A stretch of 64,000 bases of DNA from Cheiracanthium punctorium (GCA_038373885.1 JAWZYV010019969.1:806001-870000), one strand, 5' to 3'. Shown: positions 43,860 through 57,689, counted from the first letter of the stretch. Translations and numbers: made by a program. The notes: generated from the letters alone by a model not told the origin.

Positions 43860-43960
43860 CACATTTCGGTATCAAAAAATGTTTAATTTTTACACGTTTT
43901 GACGCTTTCATCAAGAACATTTTTGGACTTTCAGAAAGAGAGAGAAAAACATTTGTCTAT
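43860..43960 (-). mobile_element. Possible second Penelope-type terminal fragment
   Basis: On the minus strand TTGATGAAAGCGTCAAAACG is followed by TGTAAAAATTAAACATTTTT. TGATGA followed by an AAAACG box suggests a decayed hammerhead-like layout, but stem II is missing and only one copy is seen. Confidence 0.2.
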
Positions 43961-44804
43961 ATGTCAGCATATTCGTGTCATAGCTTGTTCATAACTACTT
44001 GTAAAGAACTCAAAATCTAATGTCAGTCTAAAATATGTCTCAGCATTAATCCATTAAACCAATTAACCATTAACCTTGGTTTCATTGGTGTCGTTTGCTC
44101 CATTCTTATTCGTTTTAAAGACATCCCTCTAGCAATCATTTATTCAAATATCTTTTTTTCAGCAGTTTAGAAAGTGTATTAAAATGTATTAATATATTTT
44201 GCAAGTGTGATTTAAACGAATGACTTTATTCGACAAAGGTATTAAAGAAAACATGGCAATATGAAAATAAATGCTCATAGAAGATAGATTAACACATTAT
44301 TAGGAGCATAAGTACAGCAAAAATGTATGGAATATAAACCATAAAAATACACAAATGGGTTATATAATAAAACACTTTTAATTGAAAAAATACAACCCCC
44401 CCCACACATATATATATATATATCAAATGCAATAAAGCTTTTTAAAACATACATGCTCTTGAATACTGTACTTATAATGTTCATACTTGAAAGCTTATAC
44501 GTAACACGCGTTTCAAAACTAATTATGGTCTCACTAACTTTAGTAATTCGAATATGATTCCTTAAATATACAGAAAAGTTTAAAAATATTTTGCCATCTG
44601 CGAAAAAAGTGTCATTTTTTCACAAAAGACGGTAAAATTCATGTGTTTCAGATGTTTCACAAGTTAGATTTTGAATCCATTTCAAAGATGAGAAATACAG
44701 ATAAGACATTTGCAAAAAAGGTTTTTAAAAAAGCTTGTTTGTAAAAGGATTCCATTGAAATTTCCGATGCCCATTTTTTTTTTAATGAGAAACAAACTCT
44801 GTTC

Positions 44805-45040
44805 AAAAGGAAGCCTGCGGCATTATACTCTTTGTTATAAAACGCATCAAAGATCTCTCTATTTACAAACGTTTACATTTTGCCAATATGTATTTTTCCG
44901 ATTTATAGGTTTAAGGTATCATTTTATTATATCTAATCAGATTACTTCTAAATTCTGAAAGTGTAAAATACACGTTTTAAGTTTTTTATTTTCTCTGTGT
45001 GGAACAAATGAATGTCTAATCAATAGAAAAACAGGTTAAA
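44805..45040. repeat. Dispersed repeat X, copy 2
   Basis: Matches 42240-42500 in order, with different insertions. Confidence 0.6.
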
Positions 45041-45676
<636 letters not shown>

Positions 45677-45699
45677 GTGCGTATGTGCACGCTATATGT

Positions 45700-46464
45700 G
45701 AATCCTTAGAATATATTTATTTAAAAAATGTTGAAATATGATGAACAGAACACTTTTAATTTCACTAACTATTTATTAACATGTTATTCTGAGCTTTAAT
45801 CCATATTTACCTAATAAATTCACTACCTATTACTTATATTAATATTTTCTTTCTTCGTTTCTCTCTATTTAATGCTCAATTTAAAGAAATAGCATAGATA
45901 TTTGAAAGTAATGGGTCCTTTCTACTCTTTGGCGATACTTTGCTATGTATGCATTAATCCTAAATGATAATCATTTTTTATAATGATTGCCATTAAAACT
46001 GCACTCTCTATATTTTTTAAGTATATTTCTTGTCTGATTGGCGTAGTTAGCACCGCAAAATATTTTATCTCGCCTTGGTAGAAAATATCCAAGTTGTACG
46101 AATCTAAATATTTAAATCCTGCATGGTTCAGCTTCGCGAAAAATATCAAACCTCGTAATCTAGAGGAGTTATTTAGAATCTTCCAAACTGTGAATAGGAC
46201 GTTAAATTGTATTGCAGGGTTTACGAATTTCACGTACTTTTTAATTTATGACGTCACGCTCTGACCCGGAGAAACCAAACGGAGTAATAATGAAACTTAC
46301 GACATTGATATAATTTCACTTCCAACACAGGTTATTAAAGTTAATTTGAGATGTTAGGGTTATTCTTGGATAATCAAACATTTTTCGGAACTATTTTTCT
46401 AATCACGTAACTTTTGGGCAAGAGCTTAAGTTGATAGAATTCAGAAAAAAAAATAAGAAAATCT
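45700..46464. other. No gene seen
   Basis: A 96-codon minus-strand frame (46233-45943) has no recognisable motif and no splice context that I would trust. Confidence 0.4.
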
Positions 46465-47580
46465 GAAACACTTTCAGATTTTAAATACGGACTAAATTGC
46501 TATATGTTAAAAGCGTATCATAATTTATGCCTCGTCCCTAGTTTTCTTCCTTATTCCATTAAGTTGGAAAGTGTATCATTATTCATGAATGTACCGTATT
46601 TTTCTCTCTTGTTCCATAAAACCCATCTTTGAACTCGAAATCTATCTTAAAATCGCCTACTAAAACTACAATCTTCAATAAATTCCAAATTCCAAGTATA
46701 TTTCATCGTTTCAAATATAGTTTCGAATGTGCATCATAATTCATGAGTGTGCCGTGTTTGTCTTTCTTGGATTGATTCCTACTTTAACGCCCCGACCCCT
46801 ACCGAGGGGGCGATAATTAAACATATGCAGTTACTATGGCGACTTTTTGGATTTATGTAGTAACTATAATTTAGAATTAAAATGGCGATTAGGAATAACA
46901 TATATGTACAGCATTGAATTACATATTTACTTATTTTGGGTTGCCAGTTCATATAGTTTTAATAATTAAGTGTCTTCAAATTCCTTAGCTGGTGCGTTTA
47001 TCGCTAATTTGTTCACTCTAGTTTTCCTCTAGTTCTTTTGGGAGCGTTTAAACTTGTGCATAACTCCTAGAGACCCATGTCAGCAAAGTTCGCCAAAGTG
47101 CGGTGATTTTTTAGGTTGGCGAGAGTGGGGCATTAAAATATTAATCAACTCTTTCTTGTCCATAAAACACACCTATGGAATCGAAATCTATCTTAAAATT
47201 GTCTACTGAAACAGTTTTATAAACTTCGCCAGACATATTCCAACTATACTTCGCCATTTTAGGTACTGCTTTGAATGGCATCATAATCCACGAGTTTGCC
47301 GTGTTTTTCTTCCTTGTTCTACAAAACACTTCTTTGGAATTGAAATCTATACTAAATCGCCTAACAAAACAGTTTAGCAATCTTCGCCAAGCATAGTCAA
47401 TTTTCACCTTTATAAACACCATTTGGAAAGTGTACCATAATCTATCAGTGTACCGTATTTGTCTTCTCTGTTCCATAAAACACTTCTTCAGATTTTAAAT
47501 CTATATTAAAAATCTCCTACTAAAACTATTTTATAATCTTCGCCAGGCATTTTCTAACTATACTCCCCCTTTATAATAAG
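46465..47580. repeat. Satellite-like block 2
   Basis: Same organisation as 12150-13260: a leader CTGAAACACTTTCAGATTTT, two diverged monomers, the same non-repeat insert (near 46790-47150, with TTGGGTTGCCAGTTCATA and TAATAATTAAGTGTCTTC), then monomers near 47160, 47320 and 47473. Monomer length is about 155-160 bp. A 111-codon minus-strand frame over the monomers is incidental. Confidence 0.75.
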
Positions 47581-49184
47581 TAGTCGCGTTTTTCACCAAA
47601 TTTATTGATCAGTTATCAAAAAATTGCAAGCCTTGTCCGACTTTCAGCATTTTATTAACGACCCCCCCCCCCTTCACCACGTTATCTTCCAAACACATTT
47701 GAAATGTTCATGTCTACAAAACCTGTCTACAAGATAGCGTAGACAAAAATCTGGGCTTGAGCGATATGGCAGCCCAGTGCTAAAAAAACGTATATATACC
47801 GCGAAAAGTCATCCACACTGGGTACACAGGTATACATACATAATACGCGTTAAATACATTATTACGAGAAGCATATTTGTAGTTCAGAAACTGTAATTTA
47901 CGTCACCAGAGGCTAATTTTTCTTTTCGATCATACCTAATTTCAGTGAGTGATCTCAAAACGGCTGACTGGCTACGTACCCTCCTCTTCCGGTCGTTATC
48001 TGCACATAAAGTAATTGGCTGTGCATACTTGCAAAACAATACGGAAAACAACCACGTTTTACAAAACACACGTTATTTACTACCCATTTAAGTCAAAATC
48101 CTATGCATCTTGCTATTTTCTCATTCATAAATTGCAATTCGCGAAAAGTGGTTAGTTATATTCCATAAAATTGTGCAGTTGTGCATTAGGAATAGATATC
48201 TTAAGACAGTTACTAAATGCTGAAAAAATATCTCGGGACGTTTTATTTAAAATTAAGTTTCTTGATAGAAATGTGAACTTTTCGTAAACATATATGTTTT
48301 CATTAACTTACTTCTACATTACTGAACATTCATACATTAATAAATAATATAAGCAACTTATTAGAAATAGTAATTTATGCACGACAAAAACTCGTGAAAA
48401 AAATAAATTATATTTCAAGGTTTTACTCAAAACTACTATTAAAAATGAACTGTTGCATAAGTTTAAAGTCCAATGCAAGCAGTGTGCTGATTCAAAAAAT
48501 TAAAGGCTAAAATGCAGTACTGTTTCTTGCTTAAGATATGCAAATCTAAGCCATGATCTGATCCTTTTTTTTTATTTTGGCATTGCATTCTATATTTTCA
48601 AGAATATTTGCGTGCACTTTGACAAAATCAAAATCTTAAAACACGGTTTCAAAGAATTGCTTACGGCAATAGTTGTCTATTCAGACGTACTTTCTTTTAA
48701 AGCGGACAAAAAAATTCCATCTCTGAAAGAGGCATATTCTGAACGTCTCTATTCCAAGTGTACTCCTTAAAATGTTGAGTGAATAAATTATTTACATCCC
48801 AAAGCATTATTATTCGAAAATACATGAGTGCACGATATCAAACATCATATAAAGAAAATAAATTTGCATTTCAAAGTAAAAAAAAAGTAAGTACATGCGT
48901 GGTATTCAAGAATGATACACAGAGAAATACACTGAGAAAAATATCGCCTTGAGCATTTTGAGAGAAAAATCCATCTTGGATGACAGTATTCTCAAATGGA
49001 AATGAGATTTCTCTGTAAAAGCTTCCTATTTTTATTGATATCATAAAGTTTTTGATGAAGTACTACATATCAACCATTATCACCAATTTATGAAATGGTG
49101 TTGTTGTTTTTGTGTGGTGTTTCTCTGCATTATATAAACTGAGTGAAATGAAAAAAATTCATGGGTAGGCAACACCCTCCAGAT
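47581..49184. other. No gene recognised
   Basis: A C run at 47663-47672. CGCGAAAAGTGGTTAGTTAT near 48139 recalls MITE interiors. No supported exon. Confidence 0.4.
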
Positions 49185-49545
49185 CTAGAAAGCGTTACAA
49201 CTGAAGTCATCACTAGATCATCTCACACGACGTCATCATATATATATATATTTAAGTATATATAGATATGTATACATATATATATATATTCCCCCCCACA
49301 CACACACAAGGTATATCTGTTTTAAATTTGTCGTGATTTTCTCGCACATAAAACTTTTTAATGGAGAGCTTTCAAGTACAGAAAACTTAATTTTACGACA
49401 GATGACAATTTTTTACCATCACTTATTGTGTAATATGATGCAGAAGTAGATCACAATGAATTAGTTTGTATCAGAAAGATATTTCAATTGTTATCTTTAA
49501 TTTAAGATACAGCATCCACCAGAAATTTTAAATAGGTTCGCTTTT
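49185..49545. repeat. Dispersed repeat Y, copy 2, with AT and AC microsatellites
   Basis: Matches 42790-43115 but is split by low-complexity DNA at 49237-49309 (AT runs, then CACACACA). Confidence 0.65.
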
Positions 49546-49847
49546 TGAAAATACATCTGTGATGATGTCATTTAAGTAGATCTAGACATTACACAAAGCC
49601 TTAGTTAACAGGCTATTAACTAGAAGGTGTTGCATAGGATCAGCAATAGAAGTACTTAGCTGACAACCTTTCCAGAATATAAGCAACCACTTTTTATAAA
49701 TAGTAATTTTCTAAATACTTATACTTTCTTAATCTTGAAAACTTTCGCCATGCATGTCACATTACGCTAACATGCAAGTTAACATAAATACAAGTACACC
49801 TCATTTTACCGACTACAAGTCTATTTTGACCAGTTTGTCCAGGTCGT

Positions 49848-50740
49848 ATGTAACTCGCATATCTCGGAAACTATTGTTCGTAGAATGATGAAACTTTATA
49901 GTTAGAATTGCTGCAACATCTAGTTGTGCACCTCTCCTTTGGGACCCAATCGACAGGATAGTTTATCTACAGGGCCACCCAAAATGTTTTAAATACATTA
50001 TGCTCTATGGGCAGAAATTCATAAGAACATATTTTAGAGGTATAAGGCTATTTTAAATGACTCAGTGATATATGTCTTTAAGGTGTTCAAAATAGTGTTT
50101 TTATCATTTACAGTACTGCTACAGGAACACTCAAAAGATTTCTAACAGATAACGGTCAATGGCAGTTTTAGGGGCATCATCCATTTCAAGCACAATACCG
50201 TCCTTCCATATAGATAGGCAATGGTCTCGCCACGGCCACGCGCCTCCCTCAAAAATTACGCCGAAAGTCGCCAAGCTTTGCGCCTTTTGGTGTACCTGTG
50301 AATGTATTTAACTCTCATATCTCAAAAACTGTTAGTCCTAGAATGTTGAAAATTCATATAAAAGATTGTTCTAATATCTAGTTGTGAATCTTGATTTTTG
50401 ATTACAATCTACTGGAGAGTTTATTTACAGGACCACCCAAAAGAATTCCAATACCTTAATGTCTACGGGCAACTTCAATATATTACGTCTGTAGTCAGTC
50501 ATTGTTTGGTCCATCCCCAAAATCTCGCCATTTAATATCGAACTTGGAGAGTTTTGCCGAAATACCGCCAAATTTGGCGCCAAAAAAATTTCATATTTCG
50601 CATAACTCTAAAACTTTTAACCGTAGAATGCTGAATTTTTTTATTTAGAACTATTGTAACATCTAACTGTGAATCTCTTTTTTGATTGCTATCGACTGGG
50701 TAATTTATTTACAGGGTCGCTCAAATGACTTAATACATTA
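49848..50740. repeat. Three diverged tandem copies of a ~150-bp phrase
   Basis: Units start near 49848, 50305 and 50590. Each contains, in order, an ATATCTC(A/G)-AAACT phrase, GTAGAATG(A/T)TGAA or similar, ATCTAGTTGTG, a GA-TGGG phrase, and TTTATTTACAGGGYC followed by a CACCCAAA-like box. The spacers contain CGCCAAGC and CGCCAAATTTGGCG palindromes also found at 28255-28320. Confidence 0.6.
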
Positions 50741-51540
50741 AGGTGTAAGGATACATTAAATTCATTGAAAGCCTGTGGTCAATTACTGCTTTGGCTATCC
50801 CCAGAACCTTGCTACTTGCTTCGAAATATCGCCAAATTAAGCATCCAAAATTAATCTTTCCAACTGAACGCAGGTTGCAGATATCGGAAATATTTGGCTA
50901 GAAGACTTAGTATTACCTTTTCGCTAAATATTAGTGTTACTGCAGGATTTTATCTCTTTCACGCAATAAGTTTAGATGAAGTGCGTCGAAAATATTTATG
51001 ATTTAAGAGACGTGCAAGGAAGTCGTGTGTTTACCACATCAGATATTTTTAAATACTAATCCCCTAAATGCAAAGTTTTAAAATATAAAGATTGTTATTC
51101 GGAAAAGTGGTCAGTTATGTTCCTAAATTAAATGTAGCAATATAATGAAAAGTTTCTCAAGTTTGAAGGATCATCTTTGTTAAACTTCAATCCAAAATGA
51201 AACCTTTACACGTTAAATAGGCTCAATTTGTATTACTTGGACACTGCCCAAAATTAGAATATATGGAAAATTCGGTGTATTCTTGTTGGGTTTCATACAT
51301 ACCACGTGTTACAAATTGTTTGATTAGTGCGGCACATTTTTAATTTTAACATAAGCTACATAATTCCAAAAAGAAAAAAAAAATTCCTATGACACAGTAT
51401 AAAATTAATGGAATAAAAAGTAACTGCATGACAAAAAGAAATAAAAAATATAAAACATTTACTAATTAGAAGTGTAATGCTAAAATTAATATTTTAAAAG
51501 CGTCACACACTCTTCAAACAGTCATATGTCTGCATGCATA
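50741..51540. other. No gene seen
   Basis: A+T-rich. GGAAAAGTGGTCAGTTATG near 51101 resembles MITE interior sequence. Confidence 0.4.
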
Positions 51541-52250
51541 TACAGTAATTTCGTGATAAGTCGAATATAAGGCTGTGTCGAAGTTTTTACTCAGTCCCGG
51601 TCCTATCCATTAAAAGCCAATGTTAAAATTTCTCTTTAAGTTGAAGTGGATACCTTTTAAGTCGGAGTTTTTCCTCAGTTCTCAGCACAAGCGGGAATTC
51701 TCTCTATGTTTTTCTTTTTCAGGAAATTTGGCGAAATTTCCATTCCCCGCGCCCTCCTTCAATGTCACAACTTTCAACCAATCAGAATTTATCTAGCCAC
51801 CTGATCGCGGTCGCTTGTCGCAGAAGATGGTTTGTATTCTTTCGTTAGCTCGTTGAACTTCGATTGCAGTTATTGTTCGTACAAGATGCCAAAGCGAAAA
51901 TTAAAAATTCTCAATTTGAAAGAAAAAGTAGATTTAATCATTGATTTTGAGATATATCTGATATATAATAGACATAACTTCCATTTTAACATTTTATCCG
52001 TTTTGGAAAATTATTCACCACTATTCCCTTTTAGAAATATTAATATTACATTAAAATTTTATTGCTCAAATAGCAAGAAACAAAGAAAGTCCCCTAGGAC
52101 AGTGTGCCTTGAAAAGCGTAATAGTTGGACTTTTGATCCCGGAGGTAAGGGACATGGCATGCTGAAAACTTCTCGAAATAAAAGCGTGTTGTTGAGATCA
52201 GCCCATTTATTTGCTTCACGTAGACTTCTAAATAATGGGTTCTCATTCTA
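51541..52250 (+). mobile_element. Tigger-type transposon, 5' part
   Basis: TA at 51541-51542 is followed by CAGTAATTTCGTGATAAGTC then GAATATAAGGC and GAAGTTTTTACTCAGTCCC, a Tigger-like terminal repeat. A leader of about 340 bp leads to a transposase start codon at 51886. No matching right end was found. Confidence 0.6.
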
Positions 52251-52251
52251 A
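51886..52251 (+). pseudogene. Tigger transposase N-terminus, interrupted
   Basis: The frame from the ATG at 51886 begins MPKRKLKILNLKEKVDLI, the opening of the CENP-B-type N-terminal HTH in Tigger/pogo transposases. Similarity stops after about 22 residues, at 51950, where A+T-rich unrelated sequence begins although the frame stays open. The rest of the HTH and the DDE domain are absent. An upstream in-frame ATG at 51832 also exists, but family similarity favours 51886. Confidence 0.65.
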
Positions 52252-52827
52252 TTTCTTCTGCTCAGTGTATTAAACGAAATTCTACAACCGCTCGTATGCA
52301 AGAGAAATAATAAAGATATTGTACTTCTGAAGAATATATTTAAAGTCGAAAATCAGTCAAGTAGAAATTTCCACTTAATATCTTTTAAACTAAAAATTTG
52401 ATCTTTTGGTTCTGGAACTTGTTATATTTAACAGTCCGTATAATTTAAGAAAAAATTTTAGTTAAGAGGATGAAATGAAAGAAGATATAATACATGAAAT
52501 TACGCACGCAAAGTTTACAAAATTGTTACAAAATTAATTTTTCCATTAAAGGTAAGTAAAAATGTTGTGGAAATTACGCAAAAATTATTAACTAATTAAT
52601 TAATTAAAATAACAATAAAAATATTAAAATTGTAACTAACAAACTTAGAATTATTAATTTACCCACCCCTAAATACGTAAATATATTTGTGCAGTTTTTA
52701 AAAACTGCGTCAATAAAAAGTATAGTAACATTTTGAAGCAAAGTGAGTTAGATGGCTATAGGAAATTTTGCGTATTATATTGGTATACAATTAAATGCTT
52801 CCACAGAACATTTTTTTATTACTAATT
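52252..52827. other. No gene seen; A+T-rich
   Basis: No supported feature. Confidence 0.5.
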
Positions 52828-53685
52828 CGTGGAGACAAGGCCGTACCCAGTGGAGATAACGGGGTCCGGTTCCCCCCGAAATTTAAACGTTTGTTAACAC
52901 AACAATAATAATGAAGCCTTTTTGTTAAAGAAAATAGAGTTAAAAAGAAATAAGCCTGACATTATTTCTTCAGTAATATTATTGTGGTTGTGTTTTTGGG
53001 TTATTGGTTATTGGGGTTATAGGACAAAGCTATATGGCGGCTATCTACCAAAGGGGGAGGAGATGCCTTTGTTCAAGAAATTTTTAAGGGATTTTAAGAA
53101 ACATTCGCGTTACATATGGGGAATACACCCCAAACTCCGTAATAGGATTGGATGAGTCCCCAACTTCCCGTAATAGGATTGGATGAATCAAATTTCCATT
53201 CTATATGATTTTGAAAAATTTTGTGCAACTCTTAATGGAAAATGTTTCAAACTTTGTCTGTATAGTTAAATGAAAACTCTTAAAGACAAAACTTGAATTT
53301 TTTAATAGGCTATTATTTAGCTGAATATATATGTTCAAACGTTCAACTGAAATCAATAAATAATAAACGTTACATGTCGAGGTATATTGTACTTATTAAT
53401 TTTGGAGATTAACATTTTTTAAAAAGATTTTAAAACCAACTAGCATTTATTGTTTCCATGTTGAAATTATTTAGTGTTCATTGCGTTGGCAGTTATTAGG
53501 CTTTGAAGGGAAGATTAAGATTCCAATTCGCTTAAAATAGTTTTTCTAGATTAACTACTTTGACTTTTCTTCCAAATAAAATGATTCTCTGCATGATGTA
53601 CTGAAATATTAGACTAAGTTCTTTCTAAAAAAATCTTCCAAATCCGAAAAGTATCCTCAGAGTATTCAATTCCGAATTCAGTATG

Positions 53686-53857
53686 CAGTGTTAGCGCTGT
53701 CGATCGCCAACGTCGCAAATTGCGATAATAAAATTAGTTTGGCGAAAGAAAATACGATTTGGCGAAAATATTGGCAAATGCATTTCTTAATGATGTCCGG
53801 AAATCTAATTTGGTGAATGGAATGGCGAAACTTTAAAAAAAGCCAGCACGACCCCTG
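53686..53857. mobile_element. MITE-like element inside block B
   Basis: Left CAGTGTTAGCGCTGTCG; complement of right CAGGGGTCGTGCTGGC; the ends agree at most of 14 positions. AGTATG flanks both sides (53680-53685, 53858-53863), a 6-bp match. The interior repeats the phrase TTTGGCGAAA. Not present in block A. Confidence 0.55.
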
Positions 53858-53917
53858 AGTATGTAATAAAAATTGAATATGAAGTTCTTTATTTTAAGTG
53901 GGAAAAGAGTAAACATA

Positions 53918-53995
53918 CTGAGTGTAGATAGATTTTTCTCAAATGTCTTTCCTAGGGTCCGTTGTAATTGACTCCACAATGGTCTTTATCTTCAA
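53918..53995. repeat. Short dispersed repeat (shared with 58.98 kb)
   Basis: TGAGTGTAGATAGATTTTTC and CCGTTGTAATTGACTCCACA parallel TGAGTGTAGATGTATTTTTG and CCGTTGTAATTGCCTCCACA at 58979-59042. Confidence 0.6.
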
Positions 53996-55985
53996 GTAAA
54001 TTTTATGTCTGCAAAAGAGATTATCGGAGATATCTAAACTATTGAGTAATATTTTATTTATAGGTTTCCAAAATATCCCATATTTTTTTCGCAAAGTGTG
54101 CAAAATATGGGATAGAAAAGCCTGTTCCACATTTTGAGGTTTTCGTCGTAAATTTTTTGTAATCGGATATACTGGGATTACTCTGTCCCCTCCCCTTCTC
54201 TAAAAGCCCATAAGAGAAAGAAAGGGGAAAAAATTACTTAACCTTGTTCAAACAAAAATTTGTTTCTAAAATTCCAAGATATTAAACAGCAGTATTTATT
54301 GATATTTTTCTCTTTGAATTAGTGACAGGAAAATAAGCAGAACAGGTAATGATATTTATCTGTACATTATTTGTAGTTTCTCAGGTGGGAAAAAGTCTTG
54401 TGATGTGAATTAGTTTTCAAGTGGCCCAAAGCTACCGACTATCCCATCACTTAGGTCCCCTTATCGACGAAATAGACCCCACAAGGCACACAAGGCATCT
54501 ATTGTTCTTTCACGACAGCCACTGCAATTTTAAGCTGCGCAGCTGACTTGTTAAATTTTTGTAGTGTAATACAAGGTCTTATTACTCCATGCAACATTTT
54601 TAATTTTCAAAACAAAAATAATCTATATACTTTTGTGGTGTTTTTCATTCATTAGAGTTGCACAGTTATTTGTAAATCGAGATTTAATTTTTCAGTCAAT
54701 GCAACTTCTGGTGGTTTTACATGCATTATTAAGATAAACTGTACGTGTTTGAGAAGGACCTATTATTCTCTGGACAATAACATTTGTAAGGAATCATTTT
54801 AAATCCTTATTTCTTTATTCAAAAAAATTTTTAAAGCAATCATAAATCTATTATTTCTACCTCAAAATGCGAATGTATGATTAATTCCAATAAATTTCAA
54901 ATTTTGGAATGTTTTTATGTACCCCTATCACTATTTCCTATGAATTGTTCATTCTGCTGATGAAAAAGAAACACTTGTTTTACCTGAAAAATATCTGCAA
55001 CATAACAAACTAAATTTATAAACAAAGAACATACGTTATCTACACCTGTAAATGACACTTCAAGAGTAATATAAAAATTTAGAGGTAATTGCTAATTACC
55101 AAACTATCAATATTTGTTTTCATAACCTATGTAAATTTTACTGGTGTAGGGTATCACAGAATATTGAAAATTTCTTAGTTCTTATGTTGTCATGGCGGCG
55201 ACACCAGTAATTGTAATCAATAAAATATTTTGGCTGCCGTGATTGACAATAATCATTTCAATAATTGGCTCCTAATAAATGAGCCGAAAGTCATGCTTCT
55301 TCATGTTTTAATGAAAACCTTTTTAAAAGGAGCAGCGAAAGTATTTTATTAAATGATGTCTTTTTACCCACGTTAACTTAATTTGAAAAATCAAAGAAAA
55401 ATAATAGTCGATACTGTATATTAATAATATTAATAATAATTATAATACTAATACCATTTTCATATAAGACAAAACGCTTCAGTAGGATGTTATCATGGAA
55501 TATATTATGCAAATACAAACACTTTTATATTTTCGGAGAATTACAATCAGAAAACTATAAAAAAATCAATCTAATTAAAAATGTACTGAGCAGGAACATT
55601 TTATGTATAGAAATATTTTTTTACAACTATCACCTGATACAATTCAATATAAATTAATTTCAAAAAAGAAATATAAACCAAAATAAAACAGGTTGAACAG
55701 ATGAAAATGAACTTATCTACATTTCAGCATTAAAGCGGGTACTGAGAAACAGAATTTATTTTGAACGGAGTTTAAAATGTCAAATTTTGATACCTAAGAT
55801 TAATAATATTCTTTTATCAACGGTACACACAAAAAATAGGTTTATTTACTATCACAATTCATGGGTCCAAAGGAAAAAATCATTACCAGATGAAAACAAT
55901 TTATTCACATGCAACAACTCTTGAACTTACTTCAAGCTAATCATGTATACAGGGTTAATCAGAATTCTTGAAAAATATTTTAGGT

Positions 55986-56298
55986 GAGCGGTTCTCAACG
56001 TTTTATTGTCGCAAACACTCCCAACAAAGGCTAACTTACGGTGGTGCCCCCCCCTAACATTTTTTAGCATACACTAAGTTTTTTAATCTTTAATAATGAA
56101 GATTTAGTCCATTTTCTACAAAATAATGTTATCAGGAAAGTTTGAATGAACATTTTAAGTGAAAATAGATATATTTTTGAGTAAAAATTAGAATTAATAA
56201 GATGATTTTTTAAAAACTTGCATCATTACTTGCTCTTTCGTTTTTCTCGCCCCCCCCCGCCTTCAAACTTTCCGCGCCCCACAGGTTGAGAAACGCTG
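55986..56298. mobile_element. hAT MITE with CAGCGTTTCTCAACC ends, block B copy
   Basis: Plus strand starts GAGCGGTTCTCAACG and ends GGTTGAGAAACGCTG. Exact 8-bp duplication TTTTAGGT (ACCTAAAA on the other strand) at 55978-55985 and 56299-56306. This is the copy with matched flanks and so shows the original insertion site between S1 and S3. Confidence 0.92.
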
Positions 56299-57099
56299 TT
56301 TTAGGTAGTGATAGAAGCTCATCTGTCTAAAGAACCAATGTAGAACCCCTAGCCTATCTCCAACTGTTTTCCCACTATCACGGATAGAATGGAAAAGTTT
56401 TAAAACTTAATAAATCCCTGATTTCTAAAGTTTCTGAACACGCCAGTCAAACTGTAACCCATTATTTAGGAAGAGCAGAAAACAATCCTACAAAATGATA
56501 TGTGTTACAATTTGTGGATATGGCGGCGAGTTGCAATCAATGAAACTGGAAAAATGCAAAATGAAGTATTTGCAAACAATTTTAAATGTTAGTTCCTAAA
56601 ATATCGTTCAAGATAAAATCAGTAAAATTTACTAAACATTGGCCCATTCTGATAGCTTTCGAAAAAGATTACATTGAACTATATCGGTTGCCTTGTTCAG
56701 AAGATTCATATTTTTTTCTCGCTAAAGAGTTGGGCAGTATTGCAAATACATGTATTTGAATTACATTTTCAAAATGCATTTGTAACTGTATTTTGTATTT
56801 TCACTCGTAAAAACAAAGTACTTTGAGAATGTATTTTGAAATACATTTTCAATGTATTTTGTGTTTTTAAAAAAACAGACAAACAAACAAACAAAAATTT
56901 TGTATTCTGACACTGAATTAATTGTAACACAGCAGATTGCCTCTCTTCCAAGTCCGTAGCTAGAGGGGGTCCTGTCCCTCCCCCACCAATTAATTTTTTT
57001 CTGGGTGCGGCCCTGCGTGGAGAACGATGAATTTTAAATGCATCTTTATAGGTCTTCTCGAGTGGGTTTTCCGTAATCTCAGTATTATGTGAATAAATT

Positions 57100-57139
<40 letters not shown>
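57100..57139. repeat. (AC)n(AT)n microsatellite
   Basis: ACACAC run to 57124, then TATATA to 57139. Confidence 0.95.
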
Positions 57140-57513
57140 CGTTTCTTTGACAGCCCTATAAAAGTAGGGCAAACAAGAAATGAATGATAAAGATGTATAA
57201 AGGTTTGGGGCACGTCCTCTCTAAGTACTAATGGAATTAGGGTGGGTGGAACCTTTCAGTTTCTTATTAAAATAATAACCATCCATCTGCATGTTACGTT
57301 TTCAGCATGAACGCGAAATAATGAAATTTATAAAAAAAAAATATCATAATTCATCACATGAAAATGACAAATACCAGACTGTGCGCAGAAAAATGTTAGT
57401 AGTAATATTATTTTCACTTTAAAAAAATGTATAATGTCATTTACTAGAAGGTAATATTCTCAGACAATTAAAATATAAATCACATGATCGTAAATTGCTT
57501 TATATTTAAGGTT

Positions 57514-57689
57514 CAGGGACGTACCCAGAAAAAAATTTCGGGGTGCGTCCAAATATTTCGGAGGCTGTCCAAACGGTGAAAATGGCAGAATTTTAGACAA
57601 CAAAACTTCATCATTATTATTTTGTTTACAAAAAGTGAAATTTCGGAGGGGGTCCGGACCCCCTGGACCACCCCCTGAGGACGTCCTTG
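57514..57689. mobile_element. hAT MITE, CAGGGMCGTACCCAG family
   Basis: Left CAGGGACGTACCCAG; complement of right CAAGGACGTCCTCAG. Flanks TAAGGTT and TAAGGTA match at 6 of 7. AAATTTCGG-rich subterminal repeats face each other, and the right end resembles the outer boundary of block B at 52836-52890. Confidence 0.75.

Larger units (their letters stand above)
52836..57015 (-). mobile_element. Block B: 4.18-kb composite repeat with hAT ends and 8-bp target duplication
   Basis: Plus-strand left boundary CAAGGCCGTACCCAG; right boundary CTGGGTGCGGCCCTG. Exact 8-bp duplication CGTGGAGA at 52828-52835 and 57016-57023. Read on the minus strand the contents are a short CAGGGCC MITE (57015-56949), S1, the CAGCGTTTCTCAACC MITE, S3, S4 and a partial CAGGGCC MITE end. 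No transposase frame was recognised. Two readings fit: one large non-autonomous hAT element, or a circular segment inserted into a resident MITE. Block A holds the same segments in permuted order. Confidence 0.75.

Noticed and set aside
47141..47476. 111-codon minus-strand frame
   Set aside because: It spans satellite-like monomers and is not kept open in the related blocks.
53138..53188. CGTAATAGGATTGGATGA direct repeat as a target-site duplication
   Set aside because: Only 14 bases separate the copies, so local slippage or duplication is simpler than an insertion.
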